64,000 nucleotides of DNA from Sepiola atlantica. Taxonomy: Eukaryota > Mollusca > Cephalopoda > Sepiida > Sepiolidae. The notes beneath the pieces are model-generated. The model searched no databases and had not been told where the DNA came from. It was given only the letters and a program-made list of their open reading frames with translations. Shown here piece after piece: positions 23,577 through 37,526 of the stretch; within the stretch, counting starts at the first letter, position 1, and each line of letters begins with the position of its first letter. The position numbers and the translations under genes are program-made. The stretch covers positions 4,340,001 to 4,404,000 of the forward strand of contig CAUVYP010001208.1 of NCBI GenBank assembly GCA_963556195.1, given 5' to 3'.

Positions 23577-24692
23577 TTAGCGCGTTTTAAAGTTGATATC
23601 GCTTTTGTTTATAACTTCCACATTTATTCGAATTGTGCAACGAAACTTTGCACAGATTAGCGGAGTCACATGTTCTACGGAAGTACCAAGTTTCAGAAGT
23701 GCAGCTCTTGTACTGCCGGAGATATGTCGATACAAACTGAATACGCAAACTATCAACAAAATTTAGTGCGATTTAAAGTTGATATCGCTTTTGTTTATAA
23801 CTTCACCTTTCTTTAGAATTGTGCAACGAAACTTTGCAGAGATAAGCGGAGTTACATGCTCTACTGAAGTACCAAGTTTCAGAAGTGCAGCTCTTTTACT
23901 GCCGGAGATATGTCGATACAAACTGAATACGCAAAACATCGACAAAATTTAGCGCGTTTTAAAGTTGATATCGCTTTTGTTTATAACTTCCACATTTATT
24001 CGAATTGTGCAACGAAACTTTGCACAGATTAGCGGAGTCACAGGTTCTACTGAAGTACCAAGTTTCAGAAGTGCAGCTCTTGTACTGCCGGAGATATGTC
24101 GATACAAACTGAATACGCAAAACATCAACAAAATTTAGCGCGTTTTAAAGTTGATATCGCTTTTGTTTATAACTTCCACATTTATTCGAATTGTGCAACG
24201 AAACTTTGCAGACAGTCGCGGAGACACATGTTCTACTGAAGTACCAAGTTTCAGAAGTGCAGCTCTTGTACTGCCGGAGATATGTCGATACAAACTGAAT
24301 ACGCAAAACATCAGCAAAATTTAGCGCGTTTTAAAGTTGATATCGCTTTTGTTTATAACTTCCACATTTATTCGAATTGTGCAACGAAACTTTGCACAGA
24401 TTAGCGGAGTCACATGTTCTACGGAAGTACCAAGTTTCAGAAGTGCAGCTCTTGTACTGCCGGAGATATGTCGATACAAACTGAATACGCAAACTATCAA
24501 CAAAATTTAGTGCGATTTAAAGTTGATATCGCTTTTGTTTATAACTTCACCTTTCTTTAGAATTGTGCAACGAAACTTTGCAGAGATAAGCGGAGTTACA
24601 TGCTCTACTGAAGTACCAAGTTTCAGAAGTGCAGCTCTTTTACTGCCGGAGATATGTCGATACAAACTGAATACGCAAAACATCGACAAAAT
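23205..24692 (+). repeat. 4-mer tandem pair around 8-5b-1x-7
   Basis: Order 8-5b-1x-7 occurs at 23205-23948 and again at 23949-24692, 744 bp apart. The type 7 members of both copies carry cacctttcttt with agttacatg, whereas the type 7 copies just to the left (21159, 23019) read caccattcttt. The 4-mer therefore arose with a different type 7 subgroup, or that subgroup was converted afterwards. Confidence 0.82.
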
Positions 24693-27600
24693 TTAGCGCG
24701 TTTTAAAGTTGATATCGCTTTTGTTTATAACTTCCACATTTATTCGAATTGTGCAACGAAACTTTGCACAGATTAGCGGAGTCACATTTTCTACTGAAGT
24801 ACCAAGTTTCAGAAGTGCAGCTCTAGTACTGCCGGAGATATGTCGATACAAACTGAATACGTAAAACATCAACAAAATTTAGCGCGTTTTAAAGTTGATA
24901 TCGCTTTTGTTTATAACTTCCACATTTATTCGAATTGTGCAACGAAACTTTGCAGACAGTCGCGGAGACACATGTTCTTCTGAAGTACCAAGTTTCAGAA
25001 GTGCAGCTCTTGTACTGCCGGAGATATGTCGATACAAACTGAATACGCAAAACATCAGCAAAATTTAGCGCGTTTTAAAGTTGATATCGCTTTTGTTTAT
25101 AACTTCCACATTTATTCGAATTGTGCAACGAAACTTTGCAGACCGTCGCGGAGACACACGTTCTACTGAAGTACCAAGTTTAAGAAGTGCAGCTCTTGTA
25201 CTGCCGGAGATATGTCGATACAAACTGAATACGCAAAACATCAACAAAATTTAGCGCGTTTTAAAGTTGATATCGCTTTTGTTTATAACTTCCACATTTA
25301 TTCGAATTGTGCAACGAAACTTTGCACAGGTACGCGGAGTCACATGTTCTACGGAAGTACCAAGTTTCAGAAGTGCAGCTCTTGTACTGCCGGAGATATG
25401 TCGATACAAACTGAATACGCAAAACATCGACAAAATTTAGCGCGTTTTAAAGTTGATATCGCTTTTGTTTATAACTTCCACATTTATTCGAATTGTGCAA
25501 CGAAACTTTGCACAGATTAGCGGAGTCACATGTTCTACTGAAGTACCAAGTTTCAGAAGTGCAGCTCTTGTACTGCCGGAGATATGTCGATACAAACTGA
25601 ATACGCAAACTATCAACAAAATTTAGTGCGATTTAAAGTTGATATCGCTTTTGTTTATAACTTCCCCATTCTTTAGAATTGTGCAACGAAACTTTGCAGA
25701 GATAAGCGGAGTCACATGCTCTACTGAAGTACCAAGTTTCAGAATTGCAGCTCTTTTACTGCCGGAGATATGTCGATACAAACTGAATACGCAAAACATC
25801 GACAAAATTTAGCGCGTTTTAAAGTTGATATCGCTTTTGTTTATAACTTCCACATTTATTCGAATTGTGCAACGAAACTTTGCACAGATTAGCGGAGTCA
25901 CAGGTTCTACTGAAGTACCAAGTTTCAGAAGTGCAGCTCTTGTACTGCCGGAGATATGTCGATACAAACTGAATACGCAAAACATCAACAAAATTTAGCG
26001 CGTTTTAAAGTTGATATCGCTTTTGTTTATAACTTCCACATTTATTCGAATTGTGCAACGAAACTTTGCAGACAGTCGCGGAGACACATGTTCTACTGAA
26101 GTACCAAGTTTCAGAAGTGCAGCTCTTGTACTGCCGGAGATATGTCGATACAAACTGAATACGCAAAACATCGACAAAATTTAGCGCGTTTTAAAGTTGA
26201 TATCGCTTTTGTTTATAACTTCCACATTTATTCGAATTGTGCAACGAAACTTTGCACACGTTAGCGGAGTCACATGTTCTACGGAAGTACCAAGTTTCAG
26301 AAGTGCAGCTCTTGTACTGCCGGAGATATGTCGATACAAACTGAATACGCAAAACATCGACAAAATTTAGCGCGTTTTAAAGTTGATATCGCATTTGTTT
26401 ATAACTTCCACATTTATTCGAATTGTGCAACGAAACTTTGCACAGATTAGCGGAGTCACATGTTCTACTGAAGTACCAAGTTTCAGAAGTGCAGCTCTTG
26501 TACTGCCGGAGATATGTCGATACAAACTGAATACGCAAACTATCAACAAAATTTAGTGCGATTTAAAGTTGATATCGCTTTTGTTTATAACTTCACCATT
26601 CTCTAGAATTGTGCAACGAAACTTTGCAGAGATAAGCGGAGTCACATGCTCTACTGAAGTACCAATTTTCAGAATTGCAGCTCTTTTACTGCCGGAGATA
26701 TGTCGATACAAACTGAATACGCAAAACATCGACAAAATTTAGCGCGTTTTAAAGTTGATATCGCTTTTGTTTATAACTTCCACATTTATTCGAATTGTGC
26801 AACGAAACTTTGCACAGATTAGCGGAGTCACAGGTTCTACTGAAGTACCAAGTTTCAGAAGTGCAGCTCTTGTACTGCCGGAGATATGTCGATACAAACT
26901 GAATACGCAAAACATCAACAAAATTTAGCGCGTTTTAAAGTTGATATCGCTTTTGTTTATAACTTCCACATTTATTCGAATTGTGCAACGAAACTTTGCA
27001 GACAGTCGCGGAGACACATGTTCTACTGAAGTACCAAGTTTCAGAAGTGCAGCTCTTGTACTGCCGGAGATATGTCGATACAAACTGAATACGCAAAACA
27101 TCAGCAAAATTTAGCGCGTTTTAAAGTTGATATCGCTTTTGTTTATAACTTCCACATTTATTCGAATTGTGCAACGAAACTTTGCACAGATTAGCGGAGT
27201 CACATGTTCTACGGAAGTACCAAGTTTCAGAAGTGCAGCTCTTGTACTGCCGGAGATATGTCGATACAAACTGAATACGCAAACTATCAACAAAATTTAG
27301 TGCGATTTAAAGTTGATATCGCTTTTGTTTATAACTTCACCTTTCTTTAGAATTGTGCAACGAAACTTTGCAGAGATAAGCGGAGTTACATGCTCTACTG
27401 AAGTACCAAGTTTCAGAAGTGCAGCTCTTTTACTGCCAGAGATATGTCGATACAAACTGAATACGCAAAACATCGACAAAATTTAGCGCGTTTTAAAGTT
27501 GATATCGCTTTTGTTTATAACTTCCACATTTATTCGAATTGTGCAACGAAACTTTGCACAGATTAGCGGAGTCACATTTTCTACTGAAGTACCAAGTTTC

Positions 27601-28970
27601 AGAAGTGCAGCTCTTGTACTGCCGGAGATATGTCGATACAAACTGAATACGTAAAACATCAACAAAATTTAGCGCGTTTTAAAGTTGATATCGCTTTTGT
27701 TTATAACTTCCACATTTATTCGAATTGTGCAACGAAACTTTGCAGACAGTCGCGGAGACACATGTTCTACTGAAGTACCAAGTTTCAGAAGTGCAGCTCT
27801 TGTACTGCCGGAGATATGTCGATACAAACTGAATACGCAAAACATCAGCAAAATTTAGCGCGTTTTAAAGTTGATATCGCTTTTGTTTATAACTTCCACA
27901 TTTATTCGAATTGTGCAACGAAACTTTGCAGACCGTCGCGGAGACACACGTTCTACTGAAGTACCAAGTTTCAGAAGTGCAGCTCTTGTACTGCCGGAGA
28001 TATGTCGATACAAACTGAATACGCAAAACATCAACAAAATTTAGCGCGTTTTAAAGTTGATATCGCTTTTGTTTATAACTTCCACATTTATTCGAATTGT
28101 GCAACGAAACTTTGCACAGGTTAGCGGAGTCACATGTTCTACGGAAGTACCAAGTTTCAGAAGTGCAGCTCTTGTACTGCCGGAGATAGTTCGATACAAA
28201 CTGAATACGCAAAACATCGACAAAATTTAGCGCGTTTTAAAGTTGATATCGCTTTTGTTTATAACTTCCACATTTATTCGAATTGTGCAACGAAACTTTG
28301 CACAGATTAGCGGAGTCACATGTTCTACTGAAGTACCAAGTTTCAGAAGTGCAGCTCTTGTACTGCCGGAGATATGTCGATACAAACTGAATACGCAAAC
28401 TATCAACAAAATTTAGTGCGATTTAAAGTTGATATCGCTTTTGTTTATAACTTCACCATTCTTTAGAATTGTGCAACGAAACTTTGCAGAGATAAGCGGA
28501 GTCACATGCTCTACTGAAGTACCAAGTTTCAGAAGTGCAGCTCTTTTACTGCCGGAGATATGTCGATACAAACTGAATACGCAAAACATCGACAAAATTT
28601 AGCGCGTTTTAAAGTTGATATCGCTTTTGTTTATAACTTCCACATTTATTCGAATTGTGCAACGAAACTTTGCACAGATTAGCGGAGTCACAGGTTCTAC
28701 TGAAGTACCAAGTTTAAGAAGTGCAGCTCTTGTACTGCCGGAGATATGTCGATACAAACTGAATACGCAAAACATCAACAAAATTTAGCGCGTTTTAAAG
28801 TTGATATCGCTTTTGTTTATAACTTCCACATTTATTCGAATTGTGCAACGAAACTTTGCAGACAGTCGCGGAGACACATGTTCTACTGAAGTACCAAGTT
28901 TCAGAAGTGCAGCTCTTGTACTGCCGGAGATATGTCGATACAAACTGAATACGCAAAACATCAGCAAAAT
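24321..28970 (+). repeat. 10-mer variant 1x-7-9-5b-2-6-1x-7-8-5b, two copies split by a 5-mer
   Basis: Blocks at 24321-26180 and 27111-28970 have the same order of ten types. Between them lies 6-1x-7-8-5b (26181-27110), which repeats the last five monomers of the first block. The 5-mers at 25251-26180 and 26181-27110 differ by several private changes: caggtacgcgg against cacacgttagcgg, cttccccattc against cttcaccattctctag. The event is thus older or followed by conversion. Types 3-4-5-1 present in the full 10-mer are missing here. Confidence 0.78.
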
Positions 28971-31574
28971 TTAGCGCGTTTTAAAGTTGATATCGCTTTT
29001 GTTTATAACTTCCACATTTATTCGAATTGTGCAACGAAACTTTGCACAGATTAGCGGAGTCACATGTTCTACGGAAGTACAAAGTTTCAGAAGTGCAGCT
29101 CTTGTACTGCCGGAGATATGTCGATACAAACTGAATACGCAAACTATCAACAAAATTTAGTGCGATTTAAAGTTGATATCGCTTTTGTTTATAACTTCAC
29201 CTTTCTTTAGAATTGTGCAACGAAACTTTGCAGAGATAAGCAGAGTTACATGCTCTACTGAAGTACCAAGTTTCAGAAGTGCAGCTCTTTTACTGCCGGA
29301 GATATGTCGATACAAACTGAATACGCAAAACATCGACAAAATTTAGCGCGTTTTAAAGTTGATATCGCTTTTGTTTATAACTTCCACATTTATTCGAATT
29401 GTGCAACGAAACTTTTCACAGATTAGCGGAGTCACATTTTCTACTGAAGTACCAAGTTTCAGAAGTGCAGCTCTTGTACTGCCGGAGATATGTCGATACA
29501 AACTGAATACGTAAAACATCAACAAAATTTAGCGCGTTTTAAAGTTGATATCGCTTTTGTTTATAACTTCCACATTTATTCGAATTGTGCAACGAAACTT
29601 TGCAGACAGTCGCGGAGACACATGTTCTACTGAAGTACCAAGTTTCAGAAGTGCAGCTCTTGTACTGCCGGAGATATGTCGATACAAACTGAATACGCAA
29701 ATCATCAGCAAAATTTAGCGCGTTTTAAAGTTGATATCGCTTTTGTTTATAACTTCCACATTTATTCGAATTGTGCAACGAAACTTTGCAGACCGTCGCG
29801 GAGACACACGTTCTACTGAAGTACCAAGTTTCAGAAGTGCAGCTCTTGTACTGCCGGAGATATGTCGATACAAACTGAATACGCAAAACATCAACAAAAT
29901 TTAGCGCGTTTTAAAGTTGATATCGCTTTTGTTTATAACTTCCACATTTATTCGAATTGTGCAACGAAACTTTGCACAGATTAGCGGAGTCACATTTTCT
30001 ACTGAAGTACCCAGTTTCAGAAGTGCAGCTCTTGTACTGCCGGAGATATGTCGATACAAACTGAATACGCAAAACATCAACAAAATTTAGCGCGTTTTAA
30101 AGTTGATATCGCTTTTGTTTATAACTTCCACATTTATTCGAATTGTGCAACGAAACTTTGTAGACAGTCGCGGATAGGCCTTTTCTACTGAGGTACCAAG
30201 TTTCAGAAGTGCAGCTCTGGTACTGCCGGAGATATGTCGATACAAACTGAATACGCAAAACATCAACAAAATTTAGCGCGTTTTAAAGTTGATATCGCTT
30301 TTGTTTATAACTTCCACATTTATTCGAATTGTGCAACGAAACTTTGCAGACAGTCGCGGAGACACATGCTCTACTGAAGTACCAAGTTTCAGAAGTGCAG
30401 CTCTTGTACTGCCGGAGATATGTCGATACAAACCGAATACGCAAAACATCAACAAAATTTAGCGCGTTTTAAAGTTGATATCGCTTTTGTTTATAACTTC
30501 CACATTTATTATAATTGTGCAACGAAACTTTGCACAGATTAGCGGAGTCACATGTTCTACGGAAGTACCAAGTTTCAGAAGTGCAGCTCTTGTACTGCCG
30601 GAGATATGTCGATACAAACTGAATACGCAAAACATCGACAAAATTTAGCGCGTTTTAAAGTTGATATCGCTTTTGTTTATAACTTCCACATTTATTCGAA
30701 TTGTGCAACGAAACTTTGCACAGGTTAGCGGAGTCACATGTTCTACGGAAGTACCAAGTTTCAGAAGTGCAGCTCTTGTACTGCCGGAGATATGTCGATA
30801 CAAACTGAATACGCAAAACATCGACAAAATTTAGCGCGTTTTAAAGTTGATATCGCTTTTGTTTATAACTTCCACATTTATTCGAATTGTGCAACGAAAC
30901 TTTGCACAGATTAGCGGAGTCACATTTTCTACTGAAGTACCAAGTTTCAGAAGTGCAGCTCTTGTACTGCCGGAGATATGTCGATACAAACTGAATACGC
31001 AAACTATCAACAAAATTTAGTGCGATTTAAAGTTGATATCGCTTTTGTTTATAACTTCACCATTCTTTAGAATTGTGCAACGAAACTTTGCAGAGATAAG
31101 CGGAGTCACATGCTCTACTGAAGTACCAAGTTTCAGAATTGCAGCTCTTTTACTGCCGGAGATATGTCGATACAAACTGAATACGCAAAACATCGACAAA
31201 ATTTAGCGCGTTTTAAAGTTGATATCGCTTTTGTTTATAACTTCCACATTTATTCGAATTGTGCAACGAAACTTTGCACAGATTAGCGGAGTCACAGGTT
31301 CTACTGAAGTACCAAGTTTCAGAAGTGCAGCTCTTGTACTGCCGGAGATATGTCGATACAAACTGAATACGCAAAACATCAACAAAATTTAGCGCGTTTT
31401 AAAGTTGATATCGCTTTTGTTTATAACTTCCACATTTATTCGAATTGTGCAACGAAACTTTGCAGACAGTCGCGGAGACACATGTTCTACTGAAGTACCA
31501 AGTTTCACAAGTGCAGCTCTTGTACTGCCGGAGATATGTCGATACAAACTGAATACGCAAAACATCAGCAAAAT

Positions 31575-32690
31575 TTAGCGCGTTTTAAAGTTGATATCGC
31601 TTTTGTTTATAACTTCCACATTTATTCGAATTGTGCAACGAAACTTTGCACAGATTAGCGGAGTCACATGTTCTACGGAAGTACCAAGTTTCAGAAGTGA
31701 AGCTCTTGTACTGCCGGAGATATGTCGATACAAACTGAATACGCAAACTATCAACAAAATTTAGTGCGATTTAAAGTTGATATCGCTTTTGTTTATAACT
31801 TCACCTTTCTTTAGAATTGTGCAACGAAACTTTGCAGAGATAAGCGGAGTTACATGCTCTACTGAAGTACCAAGTTTCAGAAGTGCAGCTCTTTTACTGC
31901 CGGAGATATGTCGATACAAACTGAATACGCAAAACATCGACAAAATTTAGCGCGTTTTAAAGTTGATATCGCTTTTGTTTATAACTTCCACATTTATTCG
32001 AATTGTGCAACGAAACTTTGCACAGATTAGCGAGGTCACATGTTCTACTGAAGTACCAAGTTTCAGAAGTGCAGCTCTTGTACTGCCGGAGATATGTCGA
32101 TACAAACTGAATACGCAAAACATCAACAAAATTTAGCGCGTTTTAAAGTTGATATCGCTTTTGTTTATAACTTCCACATTTATTCGAATTGTGCAACGAA
32201 ACTTTGCACAGATTAGCGGAGTCACATTTTCTACTGAAGTACCCAGTTTCAGAAGTGCAGCTCTTGTACTGCCGGAGATATGTCGATACAAACTGAATAC
32301 GCAAAACATCAACAAAATTTAGCGCGTTTTAAAGTTGATATCGCTTTTGTTTATAACTTCCACAGTTATTCGAATTGTGCAACGAAACTTTGTAGACAGT
32401 CGCGGATAAACCTTTTCTACTGAGGTACCAAGTTTCAGAAGTGCAGCTCTTGTACTGCCGGAGATATGTCGATACAAACTGAATACGCAAAACATCAACA
32501 AAATTTAGCGCGTTTTAAAGTTGATATCGCTTTTGTTTATAACTTCCACATTTATTCGAATTGTGCAACGAAACTTTGCAGACAGTCGCGGAGACACATG
32601 TTCTACTGAAGTACCAAGTTTCAGAAGTGCAGCTCTTGTACTGCCGGAGATATGTCGATACAAACCGAATACGCAAAACATCAACAAAAT
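31575..32690 (+). repeat. block 1x-7-1-3-4-5, shared with domain V
   Basis: The six monomers carry rare marks: aagtgaagctc in 1x, tagcgaggtcac in type 1, gataaacc and cacagttat in type 4. The same marks in the same order recur at 51477-52778 and 54453-55754, but there a type 2 monomer sits between the type 1 and type 3 members. The blocks are about 20 kb apart, so exchange has moved sequence well beyond neighbouring units. Confidence 0.86.
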
Positions 32691-33434
32691 TTAGCGCGTT
32701 TTAAAGTTGATATCGCTTTTGTTTATAACTTCCACATTTATTCGAATTGTGCAACGAAACTTTGCACAGATTAGCGGAGTCACATTTTCTACTGAAGTAC
32801 CCAGTTTCAGAAGTGCAGCTCTTGTACTGCCGGAGATATGTCGATACAAACTGAATACGCAAAACATCAACAAAATTTAGCGCGTTTTAAAGTTGATATC
32901 GCTTTTGTTTATAACTTCCACATTTATTCGAATTGTGCAACGAAACTTTGTAGACAGTCGCGGATAGGCCTTTTCTACTGAGGTACCAAGTTTCAGAAGT
33001 GCAGCTCTTGTACTGCCGGAGATATGTCGATACAAACTGAATACGCAAAACATCAACAAAATTTAGCGCGTTTTAAAGTTGATATCGCTTTTGTTTATAA
33101 CTTCCACATTTATTCGAATTGTGCAACGAAACTTTGCACAGGTTAGCGGAGTCACATGTTCTACGGAAGTACCAAGTTTCAGAAGTGCAGCTCTTGTACT
33201 GCCGGAGATATGTCGATACAAACTGAATACGCAAAACATCGACAAAATTTAGCGCGTTTTAAAGTTGATATCGCTTTTGTTTATAACTTCCACATTTATT
33301 CGAATTGTGCAACGAAACTTTGCACAGATTAGCGGAGTCACATGTTCTACTGAAGTACCAAGTTTCAGAAGTGCAGCTCTTGTACTGCCGGAGATATGTC
33401 GATACAAACTGAATACGCAAACTATCAACAAAAT

Positions 33435-33620
33435 TTAGTGCGATTAAAAGTTGATATCGCTTTTGTTTATAACTTCACCATTCTTTAGAATTGTGCAACG
33501 AAACTTTGCAGAGATAAGCGGAGTCACATGCTCTACTGAAGTACCAAGTTTCAGAATTGCAGCTCTTGTACTGCCGGAGATATGTCGATACAAACTGAAT
33601 ACGCAAAACATCGACAAAAT
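33435..33620 (+). repeat. type 7 monomer with gattaaaag change
   Basis: It reads gcgattaaaagttg where other type 7 copies read gcgatttaaagttg, which removes TTTAAA and creates a stop in the spurious minus-strand frame. The same change occurs at about 57807 and 62085, each time after 4-6-1x. The three copies therefore descend from one mutation spread by duplication over 28 kb. Confidence 0.88.
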
Positions 33621-34178
33621 TTAGCGCGTTTTAAAGTTGATATCGCTTTTGTTTATAACTTCCACATTTATTCGAATTGTGCAACGAAACTTTGCAGACC
33701 GTCGCGGAGACACACGTTCTACTGAAGTACCAAGTTTCAGAAGTGCAGCTCTTGTACTGCCGGAGATATGTCGATACAAACTGAATACGCAAAACATCAA
33801 CAAAATTTAGCGCGTTTTAAAGTTGATATCGCTTTTGTTTATAACTTCCACATTTATTCGAATTGTGCAACGAAACTTTGCACAGATTAGCGGAGTCACA
33901 TTTTCTACTGAAGTACCCAGTTTCAGAAGTGCAGCTCTTGTACTGCCGGAGATATGTCGATACAAACTGAATACGCAAAACATCAACAAAATTTAGCGCG
34001 TTTTAAAGTTGATATCGCTTTTGTTTATATCTTCCACATTTATTCGAATTGTGCAACGAAACTTTGTAGACAGTCGCGGATAGGCCTTTTCTACTGAGGT
34101 ACCAAGTTTCAGAAGTGCAGCTCTTGTACTGCCGGAGATATGTCGATACAAACTGAATACGCAAAACATCAACAAAAT

Positions 34179-35852
34179 TTAGCGCGTTTTAAAGTTGATA
34201 TCGCTTTTGTTTATAACTTCCACATTTATTCGAATTGTGCAACGAAACTTTGCAGACAGTCGCGGAGACACATGTTCTACTGAAGTACCAAGTTTCAGAA
34301 GTGCAGCTCTTGTACTGCCGGAGATATGTCGATACAAACCGAATACGCAAACTATCAACAAAATTTAGCGCGTTTTAAAGTTGATATCGCTTTTGTTTAT
34401 AACTTCCACATTTATTCGAATTGTGCAACGAAACTTTGCAGACAGTCGCGGAGACACATGTTCTACTGAAGTACCAAGTTTCAGAAGTGCAGCTCTTGTA
34501 CTGCCGGAGATATGTCGATACAAACCGAATACGCAAAACATCAACAAAATTTAGCGCGTTTTAAAGTTGATATCGCTTTTGTTTATAACTTCCACATTTA
34601 TTCGAATTGTGCAACGAAACTTTGCACAGATTAGCGGAGTCACATGTTCTACGGAAGTACCAAGTTTCAGAAGTGCAGCTCTTGTACTGCCGGAGATATG
34701 TCGATACAAACTGAATACGCAAAACATCAACAAAATTTAGCGCGTTTTAAAGTTGATATCGCTTTTGTTTATAACTTCCACATTTATTCGAATTGTGCAA
34801 CGAAACTTTGCACAGGTTAGCGGAGTCACATGTTCTACGGAAGTACCAAGTTTCAGATATGCAGCTCTTGTACTGCCGGAGATATGTCGATACAAACTGA
34901 ATACGCAAAACATCGACAAAATTTAGCGCGTTTTAAAGTTGATATCGCTTTTGTTTATAACTTCCACATTTATTCGAATTGTGCAACGAAACTTTGCACA
35001 GATTAGCGGAGTCACATGTTCTACTGAAGTACCAAGTTTCAGAAGTACAGCTCTTGTACTGCCGGAGATATGTCGATACAAACTGAATACGCAAACTATC
35101 AACAAAATTTAGTGCGATTTAAAGTTGATATCGCTTTTGTTTATAACTTCACCATTCTTTAGAATTGTGCAACGAAACTTTGCAGAGATAAGCGGAGTCA
35201 CATGTTCTACTGAAGTACCAAGTTTCAGAAGTGCAGCTCTTTTACTGCCGGAGATATGTCGATACAAACTGAATACGCAAAACATCGACAAAATTTAGCG
35301 CGTTTTAAAGTTGATATCGCTTTTGTTTATAACTTCCACATTTATTCGAATTGTGCAACGAAACTTTGCACAGATTAGCGGAGTCACATGTTCTACTGAA
35401 GTACCAAGTTTCAGAAGTGCAGCTCTTGTACTGCCGGAGATATGTCGATACAAACTGAATACGCAAAACATCAACAAAATTTAGCGCGTTTTAAAGTTGA
35501 TATCGCTTTTGTTTATAACTTCCACATTTATTCGAATTGTGCAACGAAACTTTGCACAGATTAGCGGAGTCACATGTTCTACGGAAGTACCAAGTTTCAG
35601 AAGTGCAGCTCTTGTACTGCCGGAGATATGTCGATACAAACTGAATACGCAAACTATCAACAAAATTTAGTGCGATTTAAAGTTGATATCGCTTTTGTTT
35701 ATAACTTCACCATTCTTTAGAATTGTGCAACGAAACTTTGCAGAGATAAGCGGAGTCACATGCTCTACTGAAGTACCAAGTTTCAGAAGTGCAGCTCTTT
35801 TACTGCCGGAGATATGTCGATACAAACTGAATACGCAAAACATCAACAAAAT
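34179..35852 (+). repeat. 5-5 module, leftmost copy
   Basis: Nine monomers (1,674 bp): 5x-5-1-6y-1xv-7-1-1x-7. Marks are cagatatgcag in 6y and aagtacagctc in 1xv. Related copies start at 41805, 43851, 46269, 58731 and 63009. The first monomer is odd: a type 5 with the x right end that is followed by another type 5 rather than by type 7, which suggests an exchange point at its right edge. Confidence 0.86.
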
Positions 35853-37526
35853 TTAGCGCGTTTTAAAGTTGATATCGCTTTTGTTTATAACTTCCACATT
35901 TATTCGAATTGTGACACGAAACTTTGCACAGATTAGCGGAGTCACATTTTCTACTGAAGTACCAACTTTCAGAAGTGCAGCTCTTGTACTGCCGGAGATA
36001 TGTCGATACAAACTGAATACGTAAAACATCAACAAAATTTAGCGCGTTTTAAAGTTGATATCGCTTTTGTTTATAACTTCCACATTTATTCGAATTGTGC
36101 AACGAAACTTTGCAGACAGTCGCGGAGACACATGTTCTACTGAAGTACCAAGTTTCAGAAGTGCAGCTCTTGTACTGCCGGAGATATGTCGATACAAACC
36201 GAATACGCAAAACATCAACAAAATTTAGCGCGTTTTAAAGTTGATATCGCTTTTGTTTATAACTTCCACATTTATTCGAATTGTGCAACGAAACTTTTCA
36301 CAGATTAGCGGAGTCACACGTTCTACGGAAGTACCAAGTTTCAGAAGTGCAGCTCTTGTACTGCCGGAGATATGTCGATACAAACTGAATACGCAAAACA
36401 TCAACAAAATTTAGCGCGTTTTAAAGTTGATATCGCTTTTGTTTATAACTTCCACATTTATTCGAATTGTGCAACGAAACTTTGCACAGGTTAGCGGAGT
36501 CACATGTTCTACGGAAGTACCAAGTTTCAGAAGTGCAGCTCTTGTACTGCCGGAGATATGTCGATACAAACTGAATACGCAAAACATCGACAAAATTTAG
36601 CGCGTTTTAAAGTTGATATCGCTTTTGTTTATAACTTCCACATTTATTCGAATTGTGCAACGAAACTTTGCACAGATTAGCGGAGTCACATGTTCTACTG
36701 AAGTACCAAGTTTCAGAAGTGCAGCTCTTGTACTGCCGGAGATATGTCGATACAAACTGAATACGCAAACTATCAACAAAATTTAGTGCGATTTAAAGTT
36801 GATATCGCTTTTGTTTATAACTTCACCATTCTTTAGAATTGTGCAACGAAACTTTGCAGAGATAAGCGGAGTCACATGCTCTACTGAAGTACCAAGTTTC
36901 AGAATTGCAGCTCTTTTACTGCCGGAGATATGTCGATACAAACTGAATACGCAAAACATCGACAAAATTTAGCGCGTTTTAAAGTTGATATCGCTTTTGT
37001 TTATAACTTCCACATTTATTCGAATTGTGCAACGAAACTTTGCACAGATTAGCGGAGTCACATGTTCTACTGAAGTACCAAGTTTCAGAAGTGCAGCTCT
37101 TGTACTGCCGGAGATATGTCGATACAAACTGAATACGCAAAACATCAACAAAATTTAGCGCGTTTTAAAGTTGATATCGCTTTTGTTTATAACTTCCACA
37201 TTTATTCGAATTGTGCAACGAAACTTTTCACAGATTAGCGGAGTCACACGTTCTACGGAAGTACCAAGTTTCAGAAGTGCAGCTCTTGTACTGCCGGAGA
37301 TATGTCGATACAAACTGAATACGCAAAACATCAACAAAATTTAGCGCGTTTTAAAGTTGATATCGCTTTTGTTTATAACTTCCACATTTATTCGAATTGT
37401 GCAACGAAACTTTGCACAGGTTAGCGGAGTCACATGTTCTACGGAAGTACGAAGTTTCAGAAGTGCAGCTCTTGTACTGCCGGAGATATGTCGATACAAA
37501 CTGAATACGCAAAACATCAACAAAAT
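35853..37526 (+). repeat. 9-mer tandem duplication, copy A
   Basis: Order 9-5-1e-6-1x-7-1-1e-6r, 1,674 bp. Marks shared with copy B are ttgtgacacg and accaactttc in type 9, cttttcacag in both 1e members, and agtacgaag in the last type 6. The last monomer here ends catcaac, while its counterpart in copy B ends catcgac. The crossover therefore lies inside that monomer, between about 37451 and 37517. Confidence 0.9.

Larger units (their letters stand above)
19857..34178 (+). repeat. Domain III: 77 monomers, 10-mer HOR and shortened forms
   Basis: The order can be cut into blocks. Two copies of 2-3-4-5-1-6-1x-7-8-5b come first, then 1x-7-8-5b. Next is 1x-7-9-5b-2-6-1x-7-8-5b, then 6-1x-7-8-5b, then 1x-7-9-5b-2-6-1x-7-8-5b again. 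The last two blocks are 1x-7-9-5b-2-3-4-5-1-6-1x-7-8-5b and 1x-7-1-3-4-5-3-4-6-1x-7-2-3-4. Strict adjacency holds throughout: 7 is followed by 8 or 9 and then 5b in all but the last block. The 10-mer is the clearest higher-order unit in the window. Confidence 0.87.
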
